Assembly: GCF_001279775.1 (NCBI RefSeq)
Contig: NZ_LGDG01000189.1
Coordinates: 1-64,000, forward strand
Source of the DNA: Streptomyces sp. MMG1533
GTDB taxonomy: Bacteria > Actinomycetota > Actinomycetes > Streptomycetales > Streptomycetaceae
DNA length: 64,000 bases
Reading direction: 5' to 3'
The notes under the pieces: generated by a model
Databases searched by the model: none
Told to the model about the DNA's origin: nothing
The model's input: only the letters and a program-made list of their open reading frames with translations
Translations under genes and position numbers: made by a program
Shown: in pieces, positions 43,432-52,120 of the stretch
Position numbering within the stretch: the first letter of the stretch is position 1
How the letters are laid out: each line of letters begins with the position of its first letter

Positions 43432-45036
43432 TCAGGCGGAGACGCGGGACTCCGCGACCTCCCGAGGCGCAGGTACCTCCACAGCCCCGGCCTCGACCTC
43501 CCCGCACTGCATCACCCGCGGCAACCTCAATGCCATCACCGCCCCCAGCAGCAACAACCCCGCACTCACCAGCAACGTCACATGCAGCCCGTGCACGAAA
43601 CAGTCGCGAGCCGTCCGACGCAGGGCCACCCCGGCCGACCCCCCGAGCCGCCCGGCCACCTCGTACGCCTCGCCCAGCGAATGCCCCGCCGACGCCGAAG
43701 CCGACGCCGGAACACCCGGCACGGACGACACCCCGGGCGCGTACGCCGCGTTCATCACACTGCCGAGCAGCGCGATACCTATGCCGGCACCCAGCTGGTA
43801 CGAGGTCTCCCCGATCGCCGCCGCCCCACCCGCCTGCTCCGGCGGAGCCTCGCTCAGCATCGACTCGTACGCCCCGAACAGCGTCGTCTCCAGGCCGAAG
43901 CCCAGCAGCACGAACCCGAACAGCATCAGGCCCGTGTTGTCCTCGCCGCCCATCGCCGTCAGCAGCACAACAGCCACCGCCGTCAGACAGAAACCGCAGC
44001 TCACCATCCGCCGCGGCCCGAACCGCCGTAGCATCCGGGCACCCGCCAGCCCCGCCGCCATGGCGGCGATGGTCAGCGGCAGCAGCCGTAGACCCGTCTC
44101 CAGCGGGGACAGCCCCAGCACCAGCTGCAGATACTGCGCCGCGATCAGCTCGAGGCCGACCAGCGCGAGCATCGCCAGCACGATGCAGCCCACCGACGTG
44201 CTGAACGCGGGCCGCGCGAACATCCGCAGGTCCACCAGCGGATGCGCCCGGCGCCGCTGACGCCGTACGAAAAGAACGATCAGTCCGGCTCCCACCACCA
44301 GCGGCACCACCGTGAACGGGCCCAGCTCCCCGCCCCCGAGCCGCTTCACACCCAGCACCAGGCAGAACAGTCCGGCCGCGGCCGTCAGCGCGCCGACCAC
44401 GTCCCAGGGCCCGCGCCCGTCGCCCTTCGACTCGGGCAGCAGCAACCGCCCGATCGGCAGACTGACCAGCATCAACGGGATGTTGACGAGGAACACGGAG
44501 CCCCACCAGAAGTGCTCCAGGAGGAAGCCGCCGAGCAGCGGACCGACCGCCGCGCCGACCGCCGCCACCGCACTCCAGATGCCGATGGCGAGCGCCCGCT
44601 CCTGCCGGTCCGGGAAGACCTGGCGGAGGATCGACAGCGTCGCGGGCATGATCATCGCGCCGCCGACGCCGAGCAGCGCCCGCGCCACGATCAGCACCTG
44701 CGCGGTGTCGGCGAGGGCGGCCATGGCCGAGGCGACGCCGAAAAGTCCGTATCCCAGCAACAGAACCCGCCTGCGGCCGACACGGTCGCCGAGCGTGCCG
44801 AAGAGGATCAGCAGCGAGGCGCAGACGAGCGGGTAGACGTCGACGATCCAGAGCAGCTCTATCGCGCCGGGCTTGAGGTCCTCGGTGACGGCGGGGACCG
44901 CCACGTGCAGCACGGTCGCGTCGAGGGCGACCAGGAGCAGGCTGGCACAGAGGACGACGAGGACGACCCAGCGGTTGGCACCGGCCCCGGCCGCCCGACG
45001 GCGCAGCACAGCGGCGGCCGTGGTCGTCCCGGACAT
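43432..45036 (-). CDS. MFS exporter, DHA2 (EmrB/QacA) 14-helix family
   Basis: A 534-residue transporter with about 14 hydrophobic segments, motif A L-G-D-R-V-G-R-R-R-V-L and motif C-like G-A-A-V-G-P-L-L-G-G-F-L. The first helix has L-D-A-T-V-L-H-V-A-V-P, where Asp is typical of DHA2 multidrug:H+ antiporters. A loop near 430-450 is Ala/Ser/Gly-rich. GGGAGG lies 7 bases before ATG 45036. Likely exports a toxic or secondary-metabolite compound; the substrate is unknown. It faces the PIG-V-like gene across 260 bp. Confidence 0.92.
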   Translation of the reverse strand: MSGTTTAAAVLRRRAAGAGANRWVVLVVLCASLLLVALDATVLHVAVPAVTEDLKPGAIELLWIVDVYPLVCASLLILFGTLGDRVGRRRVLLLGYGLFGVASAMAALADTAQVLIVARALLGVGGAMIMPATLSILRQVFPDRQERALAIGIWSAVAAVGAAVGPLLGGFLLEHFWWGSVFLVNIPLMLVSLPIGRLLLPESKGDGRGPWDVVGALTAAAGLFCLVLGVKRLGGGELGPFTVVPLVVGAGLIVLFVRRQRRRAHPLVDLRMFARPAFSTSVGCIVLAMLALVGLELIAAQYLQLVLGLSPLETGLRLLPLTIAAMAAGLAGARMLRRFGPRRMVSCGFCLTAVAVVLLTAMGGEDNTGLMLFGFVLLGFGLETTLFGAYESMLSEAPPEQAGGAAAIGETSYQLGAGIGIALLGSVMNAAYAPGVSSVPGVPASASASAGHSLGEAYEVAGRLGGSAGVALRRTARDCFVHGLHVTLLVSAGLLLLGAVMALRLPRVMQCGEVEAGAVEVPAPREVAESRVSA

Positions 45037-45296
45037 GTACGTACCTCCCAGATGTTCCCTCGCATTCGGCGGGCTCACGGGGTGGGGGCTCCCCGTGACT
45101 CGGCCGGAGAGGAGCGGTGGTCTCCGGCCCGCGCAACGATGGCGAGTGACACGTCAGCGTACGCGAGTCCGCGCCGGTACCAAGTGGCGGACCTCTCAGA
45201 GGTTGCACGGAAAGCGTGTGGCGTACACCACTTTCCCTGCCTGCGACCACGCCCCGGCCGGCCGCCCGGTTCCGTGCGCCGTCGATAATCGAGCCC

Positions 45297-46481
45297 GTGA
45301 CCGATCTTGGAACGCGCGCGGCTCCGCCCGGCACCCCGAGCCTGCGCCGGGCGGCCCCGGCCCTCCTCGGGTACGCGGCCGTACGCGGCCTGGGGCTGCT
45401 CGCGCTGGCCCTGTGGAGCGCGGCGCGCGACAAGAGCGCGTACACGCTGCTGACGGCCCGCTGGGACGCCCTCTGGTACACGAGGGTCGCCGAGCTGGGG
45501 TACGGCTACGAGGTGCGCCTGCCGAACGGCGACGTGCACTCGAACCTCGCGTTCTTCCCGCTGCTGCCGTGGCTGGAACGGCTGCTCGCCGCGGCGACCC
45601 CGCTGTCGTACGCCGACGCGGGCTTCGTCGTCGCCCTGCTCGCCTCGGTTGCGGCGGCCTGGGGGATCTTCGCGGTGACCGATCACGTCCACGGCCGCCG
45701 GGCGGGCGTCTGCGCGGTGCTGCTGTGGGCCGTCCTCCCCGTCGGGGTCGTGCAGTCGATGGCGTACAGCGAGTCACTGTTCACGGCCCTGGCCGCCTGG
45801 TCGCTGTACGCGGTCGTGACCGGCCGCTGGGTGACGGCCGGCACCCTGGCCCTGCTGGCGGGCCTGACCCGCCCGGTGGGCCTCGCCGTCGTCGCGGCGG
45901 TGTGGGCGGCGGCCATTGCCTCGTTCGTGCGGGACCGAAGCCCGGCGCGACCGGACGGCGCACCCGCCGAAGAACGCGCTCCCGGCGCCCGCCGCGCCCT
46001 CGGCATGCTCCTCGCCCCCCTCGGCGCCGCCGGCTACGTCCTGTGGGTCGGCCATCACACCGGCAAGGGCCCGCTCGGCTACCTCGACGTCCAGGCCGGC
46101 TGGCGCAACGGCTTCGACGGCGGCCAGGCCTTCGCCCGCTTCGTCGCCGACAAGTTCACGTCGTTTCCGTCGGCCCTGGCGGGCGTGGGACTGATCGTCG
46201 GGGTCGGACTGGTCGTCTGGCTGTACGTCGTCTGTGTGCGGCAGCGCCAACCGCTCCCGCTCCTGGTGTACGCGGGTGTCGTCACCGCCCTCGCCCTGTG
46301 CGCGTCGAGCTACTTCGGCTCGAAACCCCGCCTGCTGATGCCGGCCTTCCCCCTGCTGCTGCCGCTCGCCCTGGCGTCGGCCCGGCTGCGTGCGCCCAGG
46401 TCAGCCCTGGTGCTCGGCACGGTCGCCGTGGTGTCGGCCCTGTACGGGGCGTTCTGGCTGAACGGCTCCGGTCCGCCGTGA
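45297..46481 (+). CDS. Polytopic PIG-V-like mannosyltransferase family protein
   Basis: A 394-residue membrane protein with about nine helices. The first loop, W-D-A-L-W-Y-T-R-V-A-E-L-G-Y, holds the W-D motif of GPI mannosyltransferase PIG-V-type GT-C enzymes. S-N-L-A-F-F-P-L-L-P-W and S-Y-F-G-S-K-P-R-L-L-M-P-A-F-P are also typical. In Actinobacteria such proteins may transfer polyprenyl-phosphate-linked sugars outside the membrane. There is no ribosome site before GTG 45297, but a GATAAT hexamer 7 bases upstream suggests a leaderless transcript. Confidence 0.85.
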   Translation: MTDLGTRAAPPGTPSLRRAAPALLGYAAVRGLGLLALALWSAARDKSAYTLLTARWDALWYTRVAELGYGYEVRLPNGDVHSNLAFFPLLPWLERLLAAATPLSYADAGFVVALLASVAAAWGIFAVTDHVHGRRAGVCAVLLWAVLPVGVVQSMAYSESLFTALAAWSLYAVVTGRWVTAGTLALLAGLTRPVGLAVVAAVWAAAIASFVRDRSPARPDGAPAEERAPGARRALGMLLAPLGAAGYVLWVGHHTGKGPLGYLDVQAGWRNGFDGGQAFARFVADKFTSFPSALAGVGLIVGVGLVVWLYVVCVRQRQPLPLLVYAGVVTALALCASSYFGSKPRLLMPAFPLLLPLALASARLRAPRSALVLGTVAVVSALYGAFWLNGSGPP

Positions 46482-46719
46482 TCGGCTCCGGGCCGTGATG
46501 AGCGCCCGGATAATTCCACCCCATGATTCGGTGAACGAATTCATAAGCGGGATAAAACCGCAACCCCAGAACGATCAAAGGAATTGAAGGACACCGGCTG
46601 CCGACATTACGGAATCGTTGGAAATAAACCTCCCTCTGAGAGGAATCCCACATCACATCGTCATCACAAAGCCGTGGAATCGCCCGGGAACAGAGCTCAC
46701 TCGCTGTAACGTCGATTGA

Positions 46720-47727
46720 GTGCGTACCGAACTAAACCTCACCCGTCTGGACCGGGTGTTCGCGAGGCTGGACCGGGAGCCGGAGCGGCCGGCCCACATC
46801 GACGTGCCGAAGATGAGCCGTCACCGGGTCGCGCTGCTCGCCGGAACCCTGGCCTTCTACCTGGCGATCGTGTGGCTCGTCGTGATCACCTCCTGGCTGG
46901 TCCGTCTCGACTGGCAGGTCATGTTCTTCCGCCCCTACCAGCAGTGGGCCGGGATCCACTGGTTCGTCGACTACTACGTGGTGCTCGGCCAGCGCGGCCC
47001 GACCGCGGTGATGGTCGCGGCCTGGCTGGGCTGGCGTTCCTGGCGGCAGCACACGCTGCGCCCGCTGCTGACCCTGGGCGCCTCGCTGCTGCTGCTGAAC
47101 ATCACGGTCGGCGCCGCCAAGATCGGCATGGGCAGACTCGGGCCGCACTACGCGACCGCGATCGGCTCGAACGAGATGGGCCTGGGCGGCGATATATTTC
47201 CCAGCGGCCACACCGCCAATGCCGTGGTGACCTGGGGAATCCTGGCTTATCTGGCCTCCACCCCGAGGGCCCGCCGCTGGCTGTCCGCCGTGTCCGCGGT
47301 GACCTCGCTCGGCGTCGGCATGGCCACGGTCTACCTCGGTACGCACTGGCTGAGCGACGTGCTCCTCGGCTGGGTCGCAGGCCTGCTGGTCCTGCTGGCG
47401 CTGCCGTGGTTCGAGCCGCTGATCGCCCGTGCCGAGGTCGGGATCTTCGACCTGCGCGACCGCTGGCGCGCCCGCGACGGCATGACGGCACCGGCGCCCC
47501 TGTCGCCCGTCGAGACCCCCGTGCGGCTCAAGCCTCGCCCGGCCTCCCAGAACGAGACCGCGGCCCGCGCCGCGGCGCCCCGCGCGCCCGTCTACCTGGC
47601 ACCGGGCCCGCACACGGCCCGCTCGGAACGCACACCGGTCACCCCGGTCGGCAGCCGCCGGCCGCCCCAGACGGACCGCATCGTGCGTGGTACGACCTCG
47701 ACGGCCCGTCCCCTGACAGGCGGCTGA
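46720..47727 (+). CDS. PAP2-family lipid phosphatase with long C-terminal tail
   Basis: A 335-residue integral membrane phosphatase with five or six helices. The phosphatase motifs are K-I-G-M-G-R-L-G-P (motif 1), F-P-S-G-H-T-A-N-A (motif 2) and Y-L-G-T-H-W-L-S-D (motif 3). Likely substrates are phosphatidic acid or undecaprenyl diphosphate at the outer face. The last about 100 residues are a Pro/Arg-rich tail. GTG 46720 has no ribosome site; TGTAAC 9 bases upstream suggests a leaderless mRNA. It is transcribed toward the I78 inhibitor gene and ends at a strong terminator. Confidence 0.9.
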   Translation: MRTELNLTRLDRVFARLDREPERPAHIDVPKMSRHRVALLAGTLAFYLAIVWLVVITSWLVRLDWQVMFFRPYQQWAGIHWFVDYYVVLGQRGPTAVMVAAWLGWRSWRQHTLRPLLTLGASLLLLNITVGAAKIGMGRLGPHYATAIGSNEMGLGGDIFPSGHTANAVVTWGILAYLASTPRARRWLSAVSAVTSLGVGMATVYLGTHWLSDVLLGWVAGLLVLLALPWFEPLIARAEVGIFDLRDRWRARDGMTAPAPLSPVETPVRLKPRPASQNETAARAAAPRAPVYLAPGPHTARSERTPVTPVGSRRPPQTDRIVRGTTSTARPLTGG

Positions 47728-47791
47728 CCCGACGCGGTGCGGGGCCGGTACGCACCGTCCCACCCCGCACGGACCATCCCAGCCCGCACGG

Positions 47792-47829
47792 CGACGGCCC
47801 CGGCTCCTTCCGAGGAGCCGGGGCCGTCG
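47792..47829. terminator. Perfect 16-bp hairpin terminator
   Basis: CGACGGCCCCGGCTCC and GGAGCCGGGGCCGTCG pair around a 6-base loop in the convergent gap between the PAP2 and I78 genes. It can act in both directions. Confidence 0.88.
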
Positions 47830-47861
47830 CCGTCGTCGTTGATTCAGCCCTTCCAGCCCGT

Positions 47862-48077
47862 TCAGCCCTTCCAGGCCCGGGCCACCCGCCCGTCCTTCAC
47901 CTCGAAGTTGAGCCGACCCACGCGGTACTCCATGGTGATGATCGCCCCCGGCGGCAGCGAGCGCACCGTCGACCACCCCCGCTCACGCGCGAGCCGTTCG
48001 GCCCCGTCGGCGTCCAGGCCGACATAGGCGTCCGGGCTGTCCTGGGGTTCAGCGGGAGGAGTCGGAATGGGTGCCAT
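47862..48077 (-). CDS. I78-family peptidase inhibitor
   Basis: A 71-residue protein with the I78 pattern: G-L-D-A-D-G-A-E-R-L-A-R-E-R-G, then V-R-S-L-P-P-G-A-I-I-T-M-E-Y-R-V-G-R-L-N and a final D-G-R-V-A-R-A-W-K-G. Members resemble the potato inhibitor I/eglin fold and block serine proteases. There is no signal peptide, so it is probably intracellular, guarding against cytosolic or leaking secreted proteases. ATG 48077 is the only plausible start. Confidence 0.85.
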   Translation of the reverse strand: MAPIPTPPAEPQDSPDAYVGLDADGAERLARERGWSTVRSLPPGAIITMEYRVGRLNFEVKDGRVARAWKG

Positions 48078-48531
48078 ACGGCCACGCTAGGCCCTGTCCG
48101 ACGGCCGGGGAAGTCCGGGACCCGCACCCAGCGTCACACGTCCCTCTCCTGTCACGCTTCTGTCACAGAATCACGACACCCGTATCGCCCGTCGCGACAT
48201 AGCCGCTGCCGCACCGGGCCGTCACACGTACGAGCGGTTTTCTAGCCCTTCCGCAGGTAATCGAACGCAATTCCCGCGTGTCGCAAGGGCTGCAAGAAAA
48301 GACCGGCGGAAAGTTCCGGGAGTACCGTTCCCGACCCCTTTCCCCGCCCCGATTCCGCGGGGGCCCGCGAGTGCCGACACCACATAGGAAATACACGGTT
48401 CCGGCACATAACCCCCGCATGCCCCCTGTCGGAGCACGTGACGGCGCGAGCATCATGGCGTGAGCTCGCGGGTCCGCGTGGCGCGGGCTTCAGCGGGCCC
48501 GGGGCAGGGCGAGCGAAGGGGCGAGCGAGCG
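48078..48531. promoter_or_regulatory. 454-bp gene-free region before the cytochrome oxidase gene
   Basis: No gene is visible. Near 48158-48170 lies TTCTGT-C-ACAGAA, a perfect short palindrome probably belonging to the I78 promoter side. The rest is less GC-rich (48230-48300) than coding sequence. It may hold a long leader for ctaD, but I cannot identify an RNA element. Confidence 0.4.
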
Positions 48532-50223
48532 ATGGGGACGCAGACCGTGCAGGCGACGCCACGACCCGTGCGGACCGAGCCGCACGGCCGGCTGGTCGTC
48601 GACTGGCTGACCACCACCGACCACAAGAAGATCGGCCATCTCTACCTGATCACGTCGTTCGCGTTCTTTCTGATCGCCGGTGTGATGGCGCTGCTGATGC
48701 GCGCCGAACTCGCCCGGCCCGGTCTGCAGATCGTGGACAACCAGCAGTTCAACCAGCTCTTCACGATGCACGGCACGATCATGCTGCTGCTGTTCGCGAC
48801 CCCGAGCTTCGCGGGCTTCGCCAACGAGCTGATGCCGTTGCAGATCGGCGCGCCCGACGTCGCGTTTCCGCGGCTGAACATGCTGTCGTACTGGCTGTTC
48901 CTCTTCGGCGGCCTGATCGTGCTCGGCTCGCTGCTCGTGCCGTCCGGTCCGCCCGCGTTCGGCTGGTTCGCCTACGCGCCGCTCAACGGCTCCGTGCGCT
49001 CCCCCGGCATCGGCGCCGACCTGTGGATCATGGGCCTTGCCCTGGCCGGTTTCGGCACGATCCTCGGCGCGGTCAACTTCGTCACCACGATCATCGGGAT
49101 GCGCGCCCCGGGCATGACGATGTTCCGGATGCCGATCTTCGTCTGGAACACGCTCTTCACGTCGATCCTGATCCTGATGGCGTTCCCGGTGCTCGCGGCG
49201 GCCCTGCTGGTCCTGGAGGCGGACCGGCGTTTCGGCTCGCAGGTCTTCGACGCGGCCAACGGCGGTGCGCTCCTGTGGCAGCACCTGTTCTGGTTCTTCG
49301 GGCATCCCGAGGTGTACATCATCGCGCTGCCGTTCTTCGGCATCATCACGGAGATCATCCCGGTCTTCAGCCGCAAACCGATGTTCGGCTATCTGACGCT
49401 GGTCGCGGCCACGATGTCGATCACCGGTCTGTCGATGGTGGTGTGGGCGCACCACATGTTCGCCACTGGCGCGGTGTTGCTGCCGTACTTCTCGCTCATG
49501 AGCTTCCTGATCGCGGTGCCGACCGGCGTGAAGTTCTTCAACTGGACCGGCACCATGCTCAAGGGCTCGCTGTCCTTCGAGACGCCGATGCTGTGGGCGA
49601 CCGGCTTCCTGGTGTCGTTCCTGTTCGGCGGCCTGACCGGGGTGATCCTGGCGTCGCCGCCTATGGACTTCCACGTCACGGACTCGTACTTCGTGGTCGC
49701 GCACTTCCACTACGTCGTCTTCGGCACGGTCGTCTTCGCGACCTTCGCCGGCTTCTACTTCTGGTGGCCGAAGTTCACCGGCAAGATGCTCGACGAGAGG
49801 CTCGGCAAGATCCAGTTCTGGACGCTGTTCGTGGGCTTCCACACCACGTTCCTGGTGCAGCACTGGCTGGGCGCGGAGGGCATGCCCCGCCGGTATGCCG
49901 ACTATCTCGCCGCCGACGGATTCACCGCGCTCAACACCCTCTCGACGATCGGCGCGTTCCTGCTCGGCATCTCCACGCTGCCGTTCCTCTACAACGTCTG
50001 GAAGACCGCCAAGTACGGCAAGAAGGTCGACGTCGACGATCCCTGGGGCTTCGGCCGCTCCCTGGAGTGGGCGACCTCCTGCCCGCCGCCCCGGCACAAC
50101 TTCAACACGCTGCCCCGGGTCCGCTCCGAGTCCCCGGCGTTCGATCTGCACCATCCCGAGTACGCGGCCCAGATTCCCCAGCCCGAGCCAAAGAGCGAGC
50201 AAGCCGGTCGCGAGCCGTCCTGA
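48532..50223 (+). CDS. ctaD: Cytochrome c oxidase subunit I, stand-alone copy
   Basis: A 563-residue heme-copper oxidase catalytic subunit with 12 helices. Heme and copper ligands are seen in F-T-M-H-G-T (heme a His), W-F-F-G-H-P-E-V-Y (CuB His and cross-linked Tyr), V-W-A-H-H-M-F (two CuB His) and A-H-F-H-Y-V (heme His pair). The K and D proton-path regions look intact. It catalyses O2 reduction to water in the aa3 oxidase. Subunits II, III and IV and heme A biosynthesis genes are absent nearby, so this is a paralogue outside the main cta operon. GAAGGGG lies about 13 bases before ATG 48532. Its 3' end overlaps the opposing WYL gene by 122 bp. Confidence 0.93.
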   Translation: MGTQTVQATPRPVRTEPHGRLVVDWLTTTDHKKIGHLYLITSFAFFLIAGVMALLMRAELARPGLQIVDNQQFNQLFTMHGTIMLLLFATPSFAGFANELMPLQIGAPDVAFPRLNMLSYWLFLFGGLIVLGSLLVPSGPPAFGWFAYAPLNGSVRSPGIGADLWIMGLALAGFGTILGAVNFVTTIIGMRAPGMTMFRMPIFVWNTLFTSILILMAFPVLAAALLVLEADRRFGSQVFDAANGGALLWQHLFWFFGHPEVYIIALPFFGIITEIIPVFSRKPMFGYLTLVAATMSITGLSMVVWAHHMFATGAVLLPYFSLMSFLIAVPTGVKFFNWTGTMLKGSLSFETPMLWATGFLVSFLFGGLTGVILASPPMDFHVTDSYFVVAHFHYVVFGTVVFATFAGFYFWWPKFTGKMLDERLGKIQFWTLFVGFHTTFLVQHWLGAEGMPRRYADYLAADGFTALNTLSTIGAFLLGISTLPFLYNVWKTAKYGKKVDVDDPWGFGRSLEWATSCPPPRHNFNTLPRVRSESPAFDLHHPEYAAQIPQPEPKSEQAGREPS

Positions 50224-51178
50224 TCGCCTCGGTCAGCTCGGCCGGTTCCAGTACCTCGAACTCGAAGCCCAGCATCATCACGTGGATCACCATCACGTCG
50301 AGGCTCGCGGCTCCGGTGCGCAGGATGCAGCTGTCCTTGCCGGAGGCTTCCAGAGTGCCGGCGGAGGGTGAGATGCGCTCCGCGGCCTCCTCCAGGGGCA
50401 CGAGCAGCCGGATGACCGCGTGTGAGGCGTACGCGCGCGTGGAGACGCCCTTGGAGACGTACGCGGCGAGGTCGTCGGCAGGCGGCCTGCGCGGCTCGAA
50501 GCGCGGGCCGTGCGGCGGCTTGGGCGTGATGCGGTCGACGCGGAACGTACGCCAGTCGTCGCGGTCGAGGTCCCAGGCGACCAGGTACCAGCGGCGCTCG
50601 CTGCACACCAGGCGGTGCGGTTCGACGCTGCGGCGGGTGGGGGCGCCGATGGGGGTCCCCCCGCTCGAGGTTGTTCGAGAGTGGGGGCGGTCGCGGTACT
50701 CGAAGCGCAGCCGCTCGGTGTCCCGGCAGAGGTTGGCGAGCTCGGTGAGGACCCCGGGGTCGACGGACGAGGGCAGCGGGCCGCGCAGCATCGGCACGGT
50801 GAAGGCGTTCAGGGCGCTCACCCGGCGGCGCAGCGGGCCCGGCAGGACCTGCTCCAGCTTGGCGAGGGCCCGCACCGAGGTCTCGCCGATGCCGTCGATG
50901 CCCTGTCCGGCGGCCGTGCGCAGCCCCACGGCCACCGCCACGGCCTCGTCGTCGTCCAGGAGCAACGGCGGCAGCTCGGCGCCCGCGCCCAGCTGGTAGC
51001 CGCCGCCGGTGCCGGGGCTGGCGTTGACGGGGTAGCCCAGCTCGCGCAGCCGGTCCACGTCCCGGCGGACCGTGCGCGGGGTGACGCCGAGACGGTCGGC
51101 CAGGTCGGCGCCGGACCATTCGCGGTGGGCCTGCAGGAGCGAGAGCAGGCGCAGCAGACGTGCCGAGGTCTCCAACAT
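50102..51178 (-). CDS. WYL-domain transcriptional regulator (DeoR/HTH_11 type)
   Basis: A 358-residue regulator. The N-terminal winged helix reads [24 protein letters not shown]. The central WYL domain (about 145-235) includes [16 protein letters not shown], and a C-terminal WCX-like extension follows. WYL proteins sense nucleic acid or nucleotide ligands in DNA-damage and defence regulation, but many Streptomyces copies are uncharacterised. A Ser/Thr/Gly insertion at about 163-182 comes from an in-frame palindromic element (50651-50687). The last about 30 residues are an unusual Arg/Gly tail produced where the gene overlaps ctaD. Confidence 0.9.
   Translation of the reverse strand: MLETSARLLRLLSLLQAHREWSGADLADRLGVTPRTVRRDVDRLRELGYPVNASPGTGGGYQLGAGAELPPLLLDDDEAVAVAVGLRTAAGQGIDGIGETSVRALAKLEQVLPGPLRRRVSALNAFTVPMLRGPLPSSVDPGVLTELANLCRDTERLRFEYRDRPHSRTTSSGGTPIGAPTRRSVEPHRLVCSERRWYLVAWDLDRDDWRTFRVDRITPKPPHGPRFEPRRPPADDLAAYVSKGVSTRAYASHAVIRLLVPLEEAAERISPSAGTLEASGKDSCILRTGAASLDVMVIHVMMLGFEFEVLEPAELTEAIRTARDRLARSLARAGESGPRTRDGADRTPGTRSGPGAAC
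50651..50687. repeat. Palindromic element inside the WYL regulator gene
   Basis: GGGGGTCCCCCC, then CTCGAGGTTGTTCGAGAG, then TGGGGG form nested inverted repeats (outer G/C arms, inner CTCGA and TCGAG arms). The element keeps the frame and inserts a low-complexity loop. It looks like a member of a repeated Streptomyces palindromic family. Confidence 0.6.
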
Positions 51179-51227
51179 GGGGCCGAGTCTGCCAGCGATC
51201 GCGGACAGCCACTGTCCGCAATGGGCT

Positions 51228-52031
51228 TCAGGCGCTGGTTCGGGTCACGGACACCGACAGGTCGTTGTCCCGTGTGTAGTACGGTCCCGCCTCCACCGGC
51301 CCGTCCGGTGTCTGCACGCGCGCGCGTGGATAGGTGAACACGGGCTTCTTGTCGGCTACGTCGTCGAGCAGCCGGGCGATCCGTACCCGCGGCCCGGCCT
51401 CCCCGCCGGGCCTGAGCCACAGGTCCCAGATGCCGGGCTCCAGAAGCGCGTACGCCACGGAGAAACCGAACTCCGTCCGGTCGACGGCCACTTCGGTGCG
51501 CCGGGCGGGGTCCGGGCCGTGCCGGCCGCGCAGTTCGGCGTACGCGTCCGGGGCGAAGCCCGTGCCGTACACCCGCCCCCGCACGGTCAACCCGGCGCCG
51601 CCGAGGCGCAGTTCGCCCGCCTCGGCGTGCGGGGCGCGCAGCCAGCTGCGGACCGTGAGGTTGCCCTGCCGGGTGGCGTAGGGGATACGGACGGCGACGT
51701 GGCCGCGGGAGCCGCTGGGGGTGCGGGCGGCGAGCGAGCGCAGGTCGGTTGCGCCGGGGGCGAGGCGCTGCGGCTCCCGCCCGGACACGCAGGCGTAGGC
51801 GTCCCAGCGGCCCTCGGGGAGGGCGACGGTGCTGGGCAGGGCGGCCCGCAGCCGGCCGTCCGCGGCCGGGCTGAGCGGGAGACCGACCTCCTCGTCCCCG
51901 TCGCGCCGGCGCAGCACCAGGTGCGCCACGTCGGTCGCCCCGCTCGCGGCGACGTCGAACGTCAGTCCGCCCGCGGAGTCGGCGACGCAGTCGGCGCGCA
52001 GCGGTGCGACCCGCGGAGCGGGCATCGTCAT
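51228..52031 (-). CDS. Beta-rich protein of unknown function
   Basis: A 267-residue soluble protein with no signal peptide and alternating short beta-like segments. Examples are L-T-F-D-V-A-A-S-G, A-H-L-V-L-R-R-R-D-G-D, V-A-V-R-I-P-Y-A-T-R-Q-G-N-L-T-V-R-S-W and F-G-F-S-V-A-Y-A-L-L-E-P-G-I-W-D-L-W-L. Two or three Ig-like or carbohydrate-binding-type beta-sandwich modules are likely. Similar modules flank glycan or teichoic-acid transferases, so a role in surface-polymer metabolism is possible, but no catalytic motif is visible. GGGAGG lies about 11 bases before ATG 52031. It is encoded between the WYL gene and a receptor gene on the same strand. Confidence 0.75.
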   Translation of the reverse strand: MTMPAPRVAPLRADCVADSAGGLTFDVAASGATDVAHLVLRRRDGDEEVGLPLSPAADGRLRAALPSTVALPEGRWDAYACVSGREPQRLAPGATDLRSLAARTPSGSRGHVAVRIPYATRQGNLTVRSWLRAPHAEAGELRLGGAGLTVRGRVYGTGFAPDAYAELRGRHGPDPARRTEVAVDRTEFGFSVAYALLEPGIWDLWLRPGGEAGPRVRIARLLDDVADKKPVFTYPRARVQTPDGPVEAGPYYTRDNDLSVSVTRTSA

Positions 52032-52120
52032 GCGACGGGGATCCTCCCTTGGATCTGTGCTGCCCGGTTAGACCGCCGACAGCGCCGTCTGGTTGCCTGA
52101 ACGACCGTGTGCCCTTGCCG

